Under the pieces are notes generated by a model, which searched no databases, was not told where the DNA came from, and saw nothing but the letters and a program-made list of their open reading frames with translations. From Phycisphaerales bacterium (lineage in GTDB: Bacteria; Planctomycetota; Phycisphaerae; Phycisphaerales; SM1A02), in NCBI GenBank assembly GCA_030749435.1, contig JASMKH010000006.1, positions 21,579 through 85,578 on the forward strand: DNA of 64,000 nucleotides. The letters are read 5' to 3'. Of this stretch, positions 25,969 to 34,325 are shown piece after piece (the stretch's first letter is position 1; each line of letters begins with the position of its first letter). A program made the translations under genes and the position numbers.

Positions 25969-26154
25969 TCACCAACTGGCTTTCCGCATTCCGGGGATCT
26001 TGCCTTGAAGCGCCAACTGACGCAGCATGATGCGGCTGATCCCGAACTTCCTGTAGACACCTCGGCTGCGACCGGTGAGCATGCACCGGTTCCGCTTGCG
26101 CGTCGAGAACTTCGGTTCCTTCTGCATCTTGGCGAAAACTCGTTTGCTTGCCAT
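25969..26154 (-). CDS. rpsN: 30S ribosomal protein S14, short form without zinc ligands
   Basis: S14 lies in the 30S head. The 61-residue length, spacing and ending ([13 protein letters not shown]) are those of the short zinc-binding S14 class, in which C24-x2-C27 and C40-x2-C43 hold zinc. Here only the first cysteine remains (NRCMLTG); the others are threonine, serine and methionine ([10 protein letters not shown]). This is therefore a short S14 that cannot bind zinc in the usual way. It differs from the long zinc-free class, which is about 89-101 residues. It lies between rplE and rpsH as normal. Confidence 0.94.
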   Translation of the reverse strand: MASKRVFAKMQKEPKFSTRKRNRCMLTGRSRGVYRKFGISRIMLRQLALQGKIPGMRKASW

Positions 26155-26157
26155 GAC

Positions 26158-26739
26158 TCAGTCGTCCTTCCTTGCGAACGGCATGCCCAACTCTCGAAGA
26201 ATGAAACGACTCATCTCCGGGTTGGACTGCTCGAAACAGATATTGACATTCATGCCGTGGGTGAAACTCACCCGCGCCATGTTGATCTCGGGCCACACCG
26301 CCTGCTCGGTCAGTCCCAGCGAATAGTTGCCTGCCTGATCAAAGGCCGTTTCCTTCACGCCCCGAAAGTCCTTGATCCGGGGCATGGCAAGATTCATCAG
26401 CCGATCGACAAAGTGCCACATGCGGTCGCGGCGAAGCGTGACCACAAAGGCTGACGGTGCACCTTCGCGAACTTTGAAGTTCGCGACCGACCGCTTGGCC
26501 ATCACCATGATGGGCTTCTGACCGGTAATGGTCGTCAGCGTGTCGATGACAGTGTCTCGAATCTCCGGCTTGAGCTTCTGATTCTCCAGGAATCGGCCGA
26601 TGCCCGAATTCACGAGCACCTTGCTCAAGCGGGGCAGTTGATTCACATTCGACAGCGAGAACTCCTCACGCAGTTTCGGAACGACCACGTCGTCGAATAC
26701 CTGCTGGAGCCTCGGAGCTGCTTTCGTTTCGGCAACCAT
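26158..26739 (-). CDS. rplE: 50S ribosomal protein L5
   Basis: L5 binds 5S rRNA and contacts P-site tRNA. The start chosen is the ATG of MVAETKAAPRLQQVFDDVVV (193 residues), since the track's extra N-terminal ~78 residues run across rplX. Conserved segments are PRLSKVLVNSGIGRFLENQK, TGQKPIMVMAKRSVANFKVR, EGAPSAFVVTLRRDRMWHF, and the ending FTHGMNVNICFEQSNPEMSR. The rpsN gene follows after only three bases. Confidence 0.96.
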   Translation of the reverse strand: MVAETKAAPRLQQVFDDVVVPKLREEFSLSNVNQLPRLSKVLVNSGIGRFLENQKLKPEIRDTVIDTLTTITGQKPIMVMAKRSVANFKVREGAPSAFVVTLRRDRMWHFVDRLMNLAMPRIKDFRGVKETAFDQAGNYSLGLTEQAVWPEINMARVSFTHGMNVNICFEQSNPEMSRFILRELGMPFARKDD

Positions 26740-26764
26740 GACGTTCACTCTCCCTGCAGGGGCA

Positions 26765-27100
26765 TCAGCCCTGCTTCGGCCCCCGTAGCACGGACAATTC
26801 CTTGTCGCCACGGACGGCGACGCGGACCTTGCTTCCATCGTCCCTGGTCTCAAATCGGACACGGCTGGCGCGTCCGTCGACGACAGGACTGACATTGCTG
26901 ATGTGGATCGGCATCTCCTTGCGGAGGAGGCCGCCCTTCGGATTCTGCTGGGTCGGCTTGAGGTGTCGAACACGGATGTTGACGCCCTGAACGACGACGC
27001 GATCCTTCTCGGGAATCACGCGAAGAACCTCGCCGACCATTCCCCGATCGTTGCCCGCGGTCACCACGACCGAATCACCTTTTCGTACGTGCTTGGCCAT
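26765..27100 (-). CDS. rplX: 50S ribosomal protein L24
   Basis: L24 initiates 50S assembly. The 111-residue protein begins with the KOW motif (HVRKGDSVVVTAGNDRGMVG), followed by VIPEKDRVVVQGVNIRVRHL and the QNPKGGLLRKEMPIHISNVS segment, all standard for L24. The C-terminal part (RVRFETRDDGSKVRVAVRGD) is also typical. It lies three bases after rplN, indicating translational coupling. Confidence 0.97.
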   Translation of the reverse strand: MAKHVRKGDSVVVTAGNDRGMVGEVLRVIPEKDRVVVQGVNIRVRHLKPTQQNPKGGLLRKEMPIHISNVSPVVDGRASRVRFETRDDGSKVRVAVRGDKELSVLRGPKQG

Positions 27101-27103
27101 TGC

Positions 27104-27487
27104 TCAAATCACCTCCGAGGCAAGCGAGACGATCTTCATGTAGTTCTTCTCGCGAAGTTCTCGTGCAACCGCGCCGAAAATCCGGGTTCCGGCCGGGTTT
27201 CCTTCCTTGATCAGCACGCAGGCGTTCGAATCGAATCGAACATACGAACCGTCGTTTCGGCGCGTCGGGTACTTCGTTCGCACGATGACTGCCCGAACGA
27301 TGTCGCCCTGCTTGACGGCGGCGTTCGGCAAGGACTTCTTCACCGAACACACCACCTGATCACCGACACCGGCTGTTCGCCTCGAGTGTCGACCACGCGC
27401 AGTCGTGCCACCGAGCACGCCGATCACGCTGACGACTTTGGCGCCGCTGTTGTCCGCAACCTCGATCCTGGATTCTTTCTGAATCAT
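27104..27487 (-). CDS. rplN: 50S ribosomal protein L14
   Basis: L14 contributes to an intersubunit bridge. From the ATG of [20 protein letters not shown] the product is 127 residues. Conserved parts are [30 protein letters not shown], the [18 protein letters not shown] equivalent and the ending [20 protein letters not shown]. The track's upstream extension runs over rpsQ. Order and length are standard. Confidence 0.97.
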   Translation of the reverse strand: MIQKESRIEVADNSGAKVVSVIGVLGGTTARGRHSRRTAGVGDQVVCSVKKSLPNAAVKQGDIVRAVIVRTKYPTRRNDGSYVRFDSNACVLIKEGNPAGTRIFGAVARELREKNYMKIVSLASEVI

Positions 27488-27512
27488 TGTTCTGAACCTC
27501 GATTCCGGAGCT

Positions 27513-27806
27513 TCACTCTGCCACCGCAGCCGGCTCCAACACTCGGAGCAGGACCCACGACTTGGTCTTCGAGATCGGTCGACATTCGGCGATCTCCACC
27601 CGATCGCCAACCTTGGCGGCGTTCTCTTCGTCATGCACGTGCAGCACTGTCCGTTGTCGGATGTACTTGCCGTACTTCGCGTGCCGCGAGAGGTAGTCGA
27701 TCGAGACCCGGCAGGACTTGTCCCGCTTGGCCGACGACACGACTCCCGTGCGACGAGGGGCTGTTTCGGAGACCTTGACTTCCTTGAGATGGCTCACGTC
27801 ACTCAC
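27513..27806 (-). CDS. rpsQ: 30S ribosomal protein S17
   Basis: S17 is an early-assembly 16S rRNA-binding protein with an OB fold. The 97-residue product has [40 protein letters not shown] and the [20 protein letters not shown] motif, all close to family consensus. The GTG start overlaps the last 8 bp of rpmC; an internal GTG (giving a protein starting [11 protein letters not shown]) is an alternative and would remove the overlap. Confidence 0.96.
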   Translation of the reverse strand: MSDVSHLKEVKVSETAPRRTGVVSSAKRDKSCRVSIDYLSRHAKYGKYIRQRTVLHVHDEENAAKVGDRVEIAECRPISKTKSWVLLRVLEPAAVAE

Positions 27807-28005
27807 CTCCAGCCGCGGCGATCTGCCGGGCTCTCTTTTCGGTCAGCAGCCGGGCAATGTCACGCTTGACGTTGCCGAACTGCGCAGTGTTCTGAATCTT
27901 CTCCGTCACGGTCTGGCAACGAAGATCGAAGAGGCGACGACGAAGACTCGCGACTTCGATGTCGATTTCGTCGTCCCCAAGTTTTCTGGCTTCATGTGGT
28001 GTCAT
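27799..28005 (-). CDS. rpmC: 50S ribosomal protein L29
   Basis: L29 sits at the polypeptide exit tunnel and helps dock trigger factor and SRP. The 68-residue helical hairpin shows the family pattern ([20 protein letters not shown], then [19 protein letters not shown], matching the usual RxxIARxxTxxRER). It lies between rplP and rpsQ in standard order, overlapping rpsQ by 8 bp. Confidence 0.95.
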   Translation of the reverse strand: MTPHEARKLGDDEIDIEVASLRRRLFDLRCQTVTEKIQNTAQFGNVKRDIARLLTEKRARQIAAAGGE

Positions 28006-28026
28006 TTGCTCATTGCCTCCAGCAGG

Positions 28027-28446
28027 TCAGACCGACAGCCTCTTGCCGACGAAGCGGCAGCGAATCGGCATCTTGCGAGCGACTCGGGCCATCGCCTGGC
28101 GGGCCATGTCCTCGGGCACACCCGAAATCTCGAACAGAATGGTGCCGGCACGCACGCGTGCCGCCCAGTAATCCACATCGGCCTTGCCCTTGCCCATCCG
28201 AGTTTCAAGTGGCTTCTTGGAAATGGGCTTGTCGGGAAAGATGCGAATGGTCACCTTGCCCTCGCGGCGAAGAAAGTGCTGCGCGGCAATACGGCCGGCC
28301 TCGATCTGCCTGGCGCTGACCCAGTGCGGCTCCAGTGCCTGCAGTCCATAGTCACCAAATGCGACGTAGTTGCCGCGATTGGCCTTGGTCTGCAACTTGC
28401 CTCGCATCTGCTTGCGGAACTTGACTCGTTTTGGCATCCGTGGCAT
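28027..28446 (-). CDS. rplP: 50S ribosomal protein L16
   Basis: L16 organises the A-site region of the 50S subunit. The 139-residue product begins [19 protein letters not shown], then has [40 protein letters not shown] and [20 protein letters not shown], all diagnostic. The ending ([14 protein letters not shown]) is slightly different from the usual LPIKTKFV, but the length is normal. Confidence 0.97.
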   Translation of the reverse strand: MPRMPKRVKFRKQMRGKLQTKANRGNYVAFGDYGLQALEPHWVSARQIEAGRIAAQHFLRREGKVTIRIFPDKPISKKPLETRMGKGKADVDYWAARVRAGTILFEISGVPEDMARQAMARVARKMPIRCRFVGKRLSV

Positions 28447-28475
28447 CGGACGTTCTCCTCACTGCCGAGCAGGGC

Positions 28476-29180
28476 TCAGCGGCGACCTCTCGCACGAGCA
28501 CGGGCACCGGCGGCCTTGGACTGCGTCTGGTCCTCTTCGGCGTCGGTGAACATGCCCTTGTAGATCCACACCTTCACGCCGATGGCGCCGTAGGTCGTGA
28601 AGCTCGTGACGCTCGCGTAATCCACATTGGCCTGCAGCGTCGAGAGCGGAATCGAACCCTCGCGGGTGACAAATTTCCGTGACATTTCCGCACCGCCCAG
28701 ACGGCCGGAAACCTGAATGCGAACCCCCTTGGCGCCAGCCTGCATGGCCGACTCACATCGCTGTTTGAGCAGACGACGAAAGTTAGATCGCTTCTTCATC
28801 TGCTCGGCGATGGCCTCGGCCACAAGGGTCGCGTCGGTATCGGGGCTGCGAATCTCGACGGTCTTGACCGAGACCTTGCGGCCAGTCATGAGTTGAAGAT
28901 CGCTCGTCAGTTTGTCGATCTCAGCACCCTTCGGGCCAATGACCAGACCGGGCCGCGCCGTCTTGACGATGACGGTCAGCTCCTCACGCGTACGCTCCAG
29001 ATAGATGTCGGAGACAGCTGCGAAGGGAGGCGTCCGATTGAGACGCTTGTCCACGAACTCACGGATCTTGTGGTCTTCGACCAGAAGCTCCGCAAAGAGT
29101 GCCTTCGGAGCGTACCAGCGGGACTTGTGCGCCTCGGTGATTCCGACTCTGAATCCGAATGGATGAACCTTCTGTCCCAT
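28476..29180 (-). CDS. rpsC: 30S ribosomal protein S3
   Basis: S3 forms part of the mRNA entry channel. The 234-residue product starts MGQKVHPFGFRVGITEAHKS, carries a KH domain with VIGPKGAEIDKLTSDLQLMT (the GxxG loop as GPKG), and a C-terminal domain with GAKGVRIQVSGRLGGAEMSR and TTYGAIGVKVWIYKG. The tail (QTQSKAAGARARARGRR) is basic. rplV ends three bases upstream. Confidence 0.97.
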   Translation of the reverse strand: MGQKVHPFGFRVGITEAHKSRWYAPKALFAELLVEDHKIREFVDKRLNRTPPFAAVSDIYLERTREELTVIVKTARPGLVIGPKGAEIDKLTSDLQLMTGRKVSVKTVEIRSPDTDATLVAEAIAEQMKKRSNFRRLLKQRCESAMQAGAKGVRIQVSGRLGGAEMSRKFVTREGSIPLSTLQANVDYASVTSFTTYGAIGVKVWIYKGMFTDAEEDQTQSKAAGARARARGRR

Positions 29181-29183
29181 CGA

Positions 29184-29516
29184 TCAGTTCCTCTCGTCCA
29201 GCACGATGTGCAGGTGGCTCGTTCGTTTGTGAATCGGATGCGCCCGGCCCCGGTCCTTCGGCTGGAATCGCTTGATGGTCGGCCCCTCATCGACCCGGGA
29301 CTCGGCAACGACGAGGGACGTCACGTCCACATCCCGCTCCTCGGCGTTGGCGATGGCGCTCTTGAGTACGGCCTTGAGATACCACGCCGCACGCTTCTTC
29401 GAGAACTCGAGCTCGTTCATGGCGTCATCGACGCGGAGCCCGCGAATCAAGTCCGCCACAAGCCGCGCCTTACGGGGCGCGATTCGGGCGAAACGATGAC
29501 TTGCTTGATGCTTCAT
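29184..29516 (-). CDS. rplV: 50S ribosomal protein L22
   Basis: L22 lines the nascent-chain tunnel. The 110-residue protein has RIAPRKARLVADLIRGLRVD, the KAVLKSAIANAEE region and the extended beta-hairpin with DEGPTIKRFQPKDRGRAHPI, followed by RTSHLHIVL. These match the L22 consensus closely. Position between rpsS and rpsC is standard. Confidence 0.97.
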   Translation of the reverse strand: MKHQASHRFARIAPRKARLVADLIRGLRVDDAMNELEFSKKRAAWYLKAVLKSAIANAEERDVDVTSLVVAESRVDEGPTIKRFQPKDRGRAHPIHKRTSHLHIVLDERN

Positions 29517-29535
29517 GGTGGAATGCCCTCACCGG

Positions 29536-29820
29536 TCAACGACCGGACTTGAGGCCCTCCTTCTTGTTCGTGTGGCCGCGGAACATCCGAGTGATCGAGA
29601 ACTCCCCGAGCTTGTGCCCGACCATGTCCTCGGTCACAAAGACATCGGTGAACTGCCGACCGTTGTGCACCTGAAAGGTGTGGCCGACGAACTCGGGCAC
29701 AATGGTGCAGGCACGGGCCCATGTCCTGATTGGCCGCTTGGTGCCGGCCTCGGTCTGAGCCATGACCTTGACGAAGAGTTTCTCGTCGACGTACGGGCCC
29801 TTCTTTGTTGAGCGTCCCAT
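29536..29820 (-). CDS. rpsS: 30S ribosomal protein S19
   Basis: S19 lies in the 30S head and contacts S13. The 94-residue product begins [20 protein letters not shown], has [40 protein letters not shown] and [17 protein letters not shown]. All are family signatures. It follows rplB by 13 bp. Confidence 0.97.
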   Translation of the reverse strand: MGRSTKKGPYVDEKLFVKVMAQTEAGTKRPIRTWARACTIVPEFVGHTFQVHNGRQFTDVFVTEDMVGHKLGEFSITRMFRGHTNKKEGLKSGR

Positions 29821-29833
29821 CTCGATATCTCCG

Positions 29834-30688
29834 TCAGAGCTTCAACTGGCCGTAACGACGGCTCTTGCGGCGACGCAGGATGCGTGCATTCGACGCCTTG
29901 CGTCGTTGCCGCGTGCGACCGCCCTTGGACTTGGTACCTGACGCGCTGGCCGGCTCTCGGCCGCCCTTGCTGCGTCCCTCACCACCTCCGAGCGGATGCT
30001 CGTGGTGACTCATTGCCATGCCGCGGACCTTCGGCCGACGACCCAACCATCTGTTCCGGCCGGCCTTGCCGAGTTTGACGAGCTGATGATCGGTGTTCCC
30101 GACCTGCCCGATCGTGGCGCGGCAGTGGATCGACACCTGACGCAACTCGCCCGAAGGCAGCACCAGGGTGGCCCACTGGCCTTCCTTGTTCGTGAGTCTC
30201 GCCCCGACACCGGCAGAGCGGCAGATCCGGGCCCCCTTGCCCGGCTCGAACTCCACCGCGTGCAGGGTCAGACCGGTGGGAATGAACTCGATCGGCATGC
30301 AGCACCCGGGATTGGGCTCAATGGCTTTCTCGCTGCTCAGCACCGCATCTCCGTCGGTCAGACCGACCGGGGCCAGGATGTAGCGACGATCTCCGTCTTC
30401 GTATTCCACCAACGCGATGTGGCAGGAACGGTTCGGGTCGTACTCGATCCCGACGACCTTGGCGACCATGTCGTCCTTGGTCCGCTTGAAGTCGATGACG
30501 CGGTAACGACGCTTGTGGCCGCCACCTCGCCCCTGAACCGTGATCTTGCCCTGATTGTTGCGGCCGCCCTTCTTGGTCAAAGGACGAAGCAACGACTTCT
30601 CGGGTGTCCGCTTGGTCACCTCGGCGTGCATGTTCACCGAGGCGTTTCGTCGCCCTGGTGTCGTCGGCTTGTACTTGCGAATCGGCAT
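29834..30688 (-). CDS. rplB: 50S ribosomal protein L2
   Basis: L2 supports subunit association and peptidyl transfer. The 284-residue product shows [40 protein letters not shown], the OB-fold [20 protein letters not shown], and the C-terminal [20 protein letters not shown], in which the functionally important histidine region is shifted (MSHHEHP where most bacteria have MNPVDHP). The end is basic ([10 protein letters not shown]). It lies between rplW and rpsS. Confidence 0.97.
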   Translation of the reverse strand: MPIRKYKPTTPGRRNASVNMHAEVTKRTPEKSLLRPLTKKGGRNNQGKITVQGRGGGHKRRYRVIDFKRTKDDMVAKVVGIEYDPNRSCHIALVEYEDGDRRYILAPVGLTDGDAVLSSEKAIEPNPGCCMPIEFIPTGLTLHAVEFEPGKGARICRSAGVGARLTNKEGQWATLVLPSGELRQVSIHCRATIGQVGNTDHQLVKLGKAGRNRWLGRRPKVRGMAMSHHEHPLGGGEGRSKGGREPASASGTKSKGGRTRQRRKASNARILRRRKSRRYGQLKL

Positions 30689-30707
30689 GGTTCGTATCCC
30701 AACGGGC

Positions 30708-30989
30708 TCAGATGAGCTCGATTCTGTCCTCTGGATGGATCTTCACGATGGCCCGCTTGACGTCGCTGGTCTTCCAGTACCCGAACTTGTTGCGACGCAT
30801 CTGACCCTTGCGGTTCTGAATCGCCACTTCAAGGACCCGGACGTCGTAGAGGTCCTGCACCGCGGCCCGGACATCGGGCTTCGCAGCAGCGCGATCAACT
30901 TCGAAGGCATACCGATTGTGCTCGGATGCTTCCCAGGTCGACTTCTCAGTCACGATTGGCCGGCGGATGATATCTGTACTCCGCATCAC
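30708..30989 (-). CDS. rplW: 50S ribosomal protein L23
   Basis: L23 is the main docking site for trigger factor and SRP at the exit tunnel. The 93-residue product has DIIRRPIVTEKSTWEASEHN, YAFEVDRAAAKPDVRAAVQD and LYDVRVLEVAIQNRKGQMRR. The unusual KTSDVKRAIVKIHPEDRIEL ending is a modest variant of the typical KKAIVTL stretch. The start overlaps the rplD stop by 4 bp. Confidence 0.96.
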   Translation of the reverse strand: MMRSTDIIRRPIVTEKSTWEASEHNRYAFEVDRAAAKPDVRAAVQDLYDVRVLEVAIQNRKGQMRRNKFGYWKTSDVKRAIVKIHPEDRIELI

Positions 30990-31633
30990 GCTGCCTCCTT
31001 CTCACCGGCGAGGTCCGCCAGCCATGCCTCAAGCGAGGGCCGATCAACGAGCAGGAATCGGTGGTTCAGCAACTCGAAGACGTTCAACTGATCGATGCGG
31101 ATGATGTCGACGTCCGCGAGATTGCGAGCGGACAACGCCGCGTTGCGACCCGACTCACCCAGCGCGACGAGGCACGTGCGATTCACACCACAGGAGTCGA
31201 GGACCTTCTTCATGTCGCTCGTCTTGGGAGCGCCGAAGTCGAGTGCGTCGATGCACTTCACTTCGCCGTCCACCAGTTTGGCAAGCAGTGCGTTGCGGTT
31301 GGCCAGCTTCCGCATGGACCTGGGCATCCGCTTGCGGAACGTCTCGGTCTTCTTTGTCTTGGCGAAGGCGACACCGCCGCCCTTCCGGATGACCGTCCGG
31401 GCGTTGCCGACCCGGGCATTCCCGGTGCCCTTCTGCCGATACAGCTTGCGTGTGGAACCCTCGACCATGCCCCGACTCTTGGTTCGAGCCGAGCCCTGAC
31501 GGCGGTTCGCGTGATACATGACGTAGGCCTGCTTCAGCAGGTCTGGTCGCACCTCATTGCCGAGGGCGGCTTCGTCAATGGCAAGGGTGTCAACCTGCTT
31601 GCCCGATTTGTCCAGTACGGGAAGATCTATCAT
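30986..31633 (-). CDS. rplD: 50S ribosomal protein L4
   Basis: L4 binds 23S rRNA and its loop reaches the exit tunnel; in some bacteria it represses the S10 operon. The 215-residue product has MYHANRRQGSARTKSRGMVE, GSTRKLYRQKGTGNARVGNA, FAKTKKTETFRKRMPRSMRK, and a C-terminal domain ending ELLNHRFLLVDRPSLEAWLA. Two cysteines are notable near SCGVNRTCLVAL. The upstream gap to rplC is unusually long (191 bp). Confidence 0.97.
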   Translation of the reverse strand: MIDLPVLDKSGKQVDTLAIDEAALGNEVRPDLLKQAYVMYHANRRQGSARTKSRGMVEGSTRKLYRQKGTGNARVGNARTVIRKGGGVAFAKTKKTETFRKRMPRSMRKLANRNALLAKLVDGEVKCIDALDFGAPKTSDMKKVLDSCGVNRTCLVALGESGRNAALSARNLADVDIIRIDQLNVFELLNHRFLLVDRPSLEAWLADLAGEKEAA

Positions 31634-31824
31634 CGTCTTTACACCTGTGGCCCCTCAGGGCTCTATGCGCCTGACTCTCCTCGCCATGCTTCGGACCACC
31701 CTTTCAAGCGGTCCCACCCGTGGTTCCCTGACTCAGGGCCTTCGGGGGTGGGAGGAAGAACTGCGACTCGGCGTTCTCTTGTTTCGGGGTGTCCGGGCAC
31801 GCAATGGTCCGGACTCGGTGGGCA
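31634..31824 (-). other. Unusually long spacer between rplC and rplD
   Basis: L3 and L4 genes are normally only a few bases apart. Here 191 bp separate them. I see no reading frame with family similarity. The sequence contains short G/C-rich hairpin-forming pieces such as CCCTGACTCAGGG. It could be a processing or attenuation site, or the relic of a lost gene. No promoter was convincing. Confidence 0.5.
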
Positions 31825-32496
31825 TCAGCCCGCCTTGGCCACCCTCGCTTTCTGTTTGTTCAGGCGAACGGCCTGCCGCACCAGCACCTGTGCTCCCACA
31901 GGACCGGGCACGGTGCCCTTCACCACGATGAGATTACGATCCACGTCGAGCGAGATCACACGAAGCGAGCGGTTCGTGACCTGCTCGTGCCCCATGTGGC
32001 CCGCCATTCTCTTGCCCTTCTTGAGCTTCGGGCCCGTTCCGAGATTGGTCGCGTGACCATTGATGGAACCGGGTGAACGATGACGGCGCTTCACACCGTG
32101 CGATGCTTCAAGCCCGCGGAAGTTGTGCCGCTTCATCCCACCCTGGAAGCCCTTGCCCTTGCTCACGCCCTGCACGTCAACGAACATCACATCTTCAAAG
32201 ACGGACACGTCGAGCGTGTCGCCCAATTCCGCATCGGCCTGCCCACGGACTTCGCGGTGATGGCGAAGCGGACCGCTCCCCGCCTTGTGGTCGTGACCGA
32301 TCATCGGCATGGTGCTGCGGCGGGGCTTGACACTCCCGTGACCAAGTTGAACCGCGTCATAGCCATCGGTTTCGACGGACTTGAGTTGAGTCACAACGCA
32401 GGGACCGGCTTCAATCACGGTGACCGGCACGTTCGTACCGTCTTCCATGAACCAGCGGGTCATGCCAATCTTCGTTCCAAGCAGTGCAGGGGTCAT
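31825..32496 (-). CDS. rplC: 50S ribosomal protein L3
   Basis: L3 is an early-assembly 50S protein that reaches the peptidyl-transferase centre. From the ATG of MTPALLGTKIGMTRWFMEDG the product is 223 residues, normal length. Conserved parts are VPVTVIEAGPCVVTQLKSVE, the VQGVSKGKGFQGGMKRHNFR signature and GSINGHATNLGTGPKLKKGK with MAGHMGHEQVTNRSL. The ending is slightly longer and basic. It follows rpsJ by 19 bp. Confidence 0.97.
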   Translation of the reverse strand: MTPALLGTKIGMTRWFMEDGTNVPVTVIEAGPCVVTQLKSVETDGYDAVQLGHGSVKPRRSTMPMIGHDHKAGSGPLRHHREVRGQADAELGDTLDVSVFEDVMFVDVQGVSKGKGFQGGMKRHNFRGLEASHGVKRRHRSPGSINGHATNLGTGPKLKKGKRMAGHMGHEQVTNRSLRVISLDVDRNLIVVKGTVPGPVGAQVLVRQAVRLNKQKARVAKAG

Positions 32497-32515
32497 CTCG
32501 GTGCTTCCGTCCAAC

Positions 32516-32815
32516 TCAAGCCTTGATCTTCACAAACACGCCAGCCGGAACAACGAGGCGGTTGAGCGCATCAATCGTGTTGGCGCTCGGCTCGGAGATG
32601 TCGATGATCCGCTTATGCGTACGAATCTCGAACTGTTCCCGCGACTTCTTGTTGACGAACGTCGAACGGTTCACGGTGTAGACCTCGCGGCGAGTCGGCA
32701 GAGGCACGGGACCGCTCACGCGAGCGCCGGTGCGCTTGGCGTGGTCGACGATCTCACGCGCGGACGCGTCGAGCGCCTGGTGGTCGTAAGCTTCCATGCG
32801 GATGCGGATCTTCAT
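32516..32815 (-). CDS. rpsJ: 30S ribosomal protein S10
   Basis: S10 is a 30S head protein and, as NusE, part of transcription antitermination complexes. The 99-residue product has [40 protein letters not shown], and [20 protein letters not shown], all diagnostic. It is the first gene of the operon; no rpsL, rpsG, fusA or tuf lies upstream in the window. The promoter at 32934-32961 precedes it by about 115 nt. Confidence 0.97.
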   Translation of the reverse strand: MKIRIRMEAYDHQALDASAREIVDHAKRTGARVSGPVPLPTRREVYTVNRSTFVNKKSREQFEIRTHKRIIDISEPSANTIDALNRLVVPAGVFVKIKA

Positions 32816-32933
32816 GGTTGGTCATCACCCGGGGCCACTACGTGAACCCTCTATGATTGCCTCTTGACGAGTGTCTCTGAACGAACGCGCCGAACACACA
32901 ACGGCCTGGCCCAAAACCAAGCGCGAAACGGCG

Positions 32934-32961
32934 ATGATAGGGCCCCCCAACCCCCTGTCAA
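32934..32961 (-). promoter_or_regulatory. Promoter of the S10-spc-alpha operon
   Basis: On the minus strand TTGACA, a 16-bp spacer and TATCAT form a near-consensus sigma-70 promoter. Its -35 box is perfect. The spacer is strikingly G-rich (GGGGGTTGGGGGGCCC). Transcription should start near 32927, giving a leader of about 110 nt before rpsJ. No second promoter of this quality was seen inside the 14-kb operon, though long internal spacers exist. Confidence 0.75.
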
Positions 32962-33011
32962 GGTCGTGAGAGCCCCCAATCCATGAATCATCGCACCTGT
33001 GAGACCCATGC

Positions 33012-34325
33012 ATGCCCCTTCCAATCCTGCTGTTGACCACCCTATCGCTCGCCGCCGAGCCGCCGCCCTTCATCAGTGACGAACTCGGGCTGACCCTCAC
33101 GCTCCCGCCCAATGCCGAGATGGTCAGGCGGGCCGGCGACGGGGGCATGTCCACCTTCCTCTTTCGGGATGGCGGCAAGACACCCATGTGGAGCCTTCGG
33201 ATCGACTCGACCCCCACCCGGGCCACCGGCACCGATGCCTGCCTTCGCGAAGTGCTGGAATCGAGGGTGCATCCCGACCACCTCCCCGAGACGCTCGACC
33301 CCGTACACCTCAATCTGGCCGGCCGCCAGGCTGCCGTCCTCTGGCTGCCGGTGCCCGCAAGCGAGGATCGAGAGGCGTTGCTGGGATGGATGGTGGCCCC
33401 TCAGGCCCTCGACCGGTGCCTGGTCGTCAGCGCGGTCACAATCCCCGAGGCGCCGCCCGAGTTGCTCGCGACGCTGGACGGCGTGTTTGCCAGCGTCCAA
33501 CTGTTGGACCTCACGGCGGGCTCCACAGCGCTCGCCCAGGACTTCACCTCTGGCGAGCAGGTCCTCAACCTCTTGACAGAAGAGCGGTTGCGATCACTGG
33601 TGGGGTCATCGACCACCGTGCGAATCCGCAATCCCACCGCCAGCGACCACGGCGAACTGGGGTACGGGACCATTCAAGTCACCGAGGCCCCGAAGTCAGA
33701 CCTCCAAACCGGTTCCGGATCCGCCTCAGACTCCGACGAGACCGGGCTGCTCGTCACGACCCACCTTCGGCTCGTCGAAGATGCCGACACGCAGACGTAC
33801 ATCGATCGGGTGCAGCGGTGTTGGGTGAGTTGGGACCTCACCGAGGAAACGTGGATTGACTCCGCCACCCGGCGGCAGGGCGACCATCGCTCAAGCACCT
33901 CCGAAGTCGGCGTCCGGGAGCCACCCTCAACCAGCTTGCCTCGAGGGCAACTCCTTGTCGTGCGGGAAGATGGGACTCATGGCATCCGCAGCAGCGACAC
34001 CCTCGTTCCCGAATCACCGTGGCTCCCCAGGGCGCTTCGGTGGCATGTCTGGGACGCCATCGAACCCGCTGCCCACCCGCGGGCTGCGTGGAACACCTGG
34101 GATGACACCACCGCCTCTCCCCGCGTCACGATCCGGAGGGACCGGTGGCAGGGGCCCCTGGTGTGCTGGTCCTGGGCAGGGCTCGACGGCCTGCCAACCG
34201 AACTTGGCTACGCGAGCGATGGCCGCTGGCAGCGGGCCCACCGGCCTGGCGGAACGGTCATCGAGCACTCCGACCGCGACACGATCAACACGGCATGGGG
34301 CAAGGCAGGGCTGCGTCTTCGCTGA
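33012..34325 (+). CDS. Exported protein of unknown function
   Basis: The gene encodes 437 residues with a short signal peptide (MPLPILLLTTLSLAAEPPP). The mature part begins with ISDELGLTLTLPPNAEMVRR, which looks like a PsbP/MOG1-like or DUF1795-type strand-rich domain of about 170 residues. A second half contains repeated tryptophan-rich strands (CWVSWDLTEETWIDSATRR, WLPRALRWHVWDAIEPAAH). No catalytic motif was recognised. The last 41 bp overlap the end of the convergent gene. It is alone on the plus strand between the ribosomal promoter and the lysS unit. Confidence 0.6.
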   Translation: MPLPILLLTTLSLAAEPPPFISDELGLTLTLPPNAEMVRRAGDGGMSTFLFRDGGKTPMWSLRIDSTPTRATGTDACLREVLESRVHPDHLPETLDPVHLNLAGRQAAVLWLPVPASEDREALLGWMVAPQALDRCLVVSAVTIPEAPPELLATLDGVFASVQLLDLTAGSTALAQDFTSGEQVLNLLTEERLRSLVGSSTTVRIRNPTASDHGELGYGTIQVTEAPKSDLQTGSGSASDSDETGLLVTTHLRLVEDADTQTYIDRVQRCWVSWDLTEETWIDSATRRQGDHRSSTSEVGVREPPSTSLPRGQLLVVREDGTHGIRSSDTLVPESPWLPRALRWHVWDAIEPAAHPRAAWNTWDDTTASPRVTIRRDRWQGPLVCWSWAGLDGLPTELGYASDGRWQRAHRPGGTVIEHSDRDTINTAWGKAGLRLR

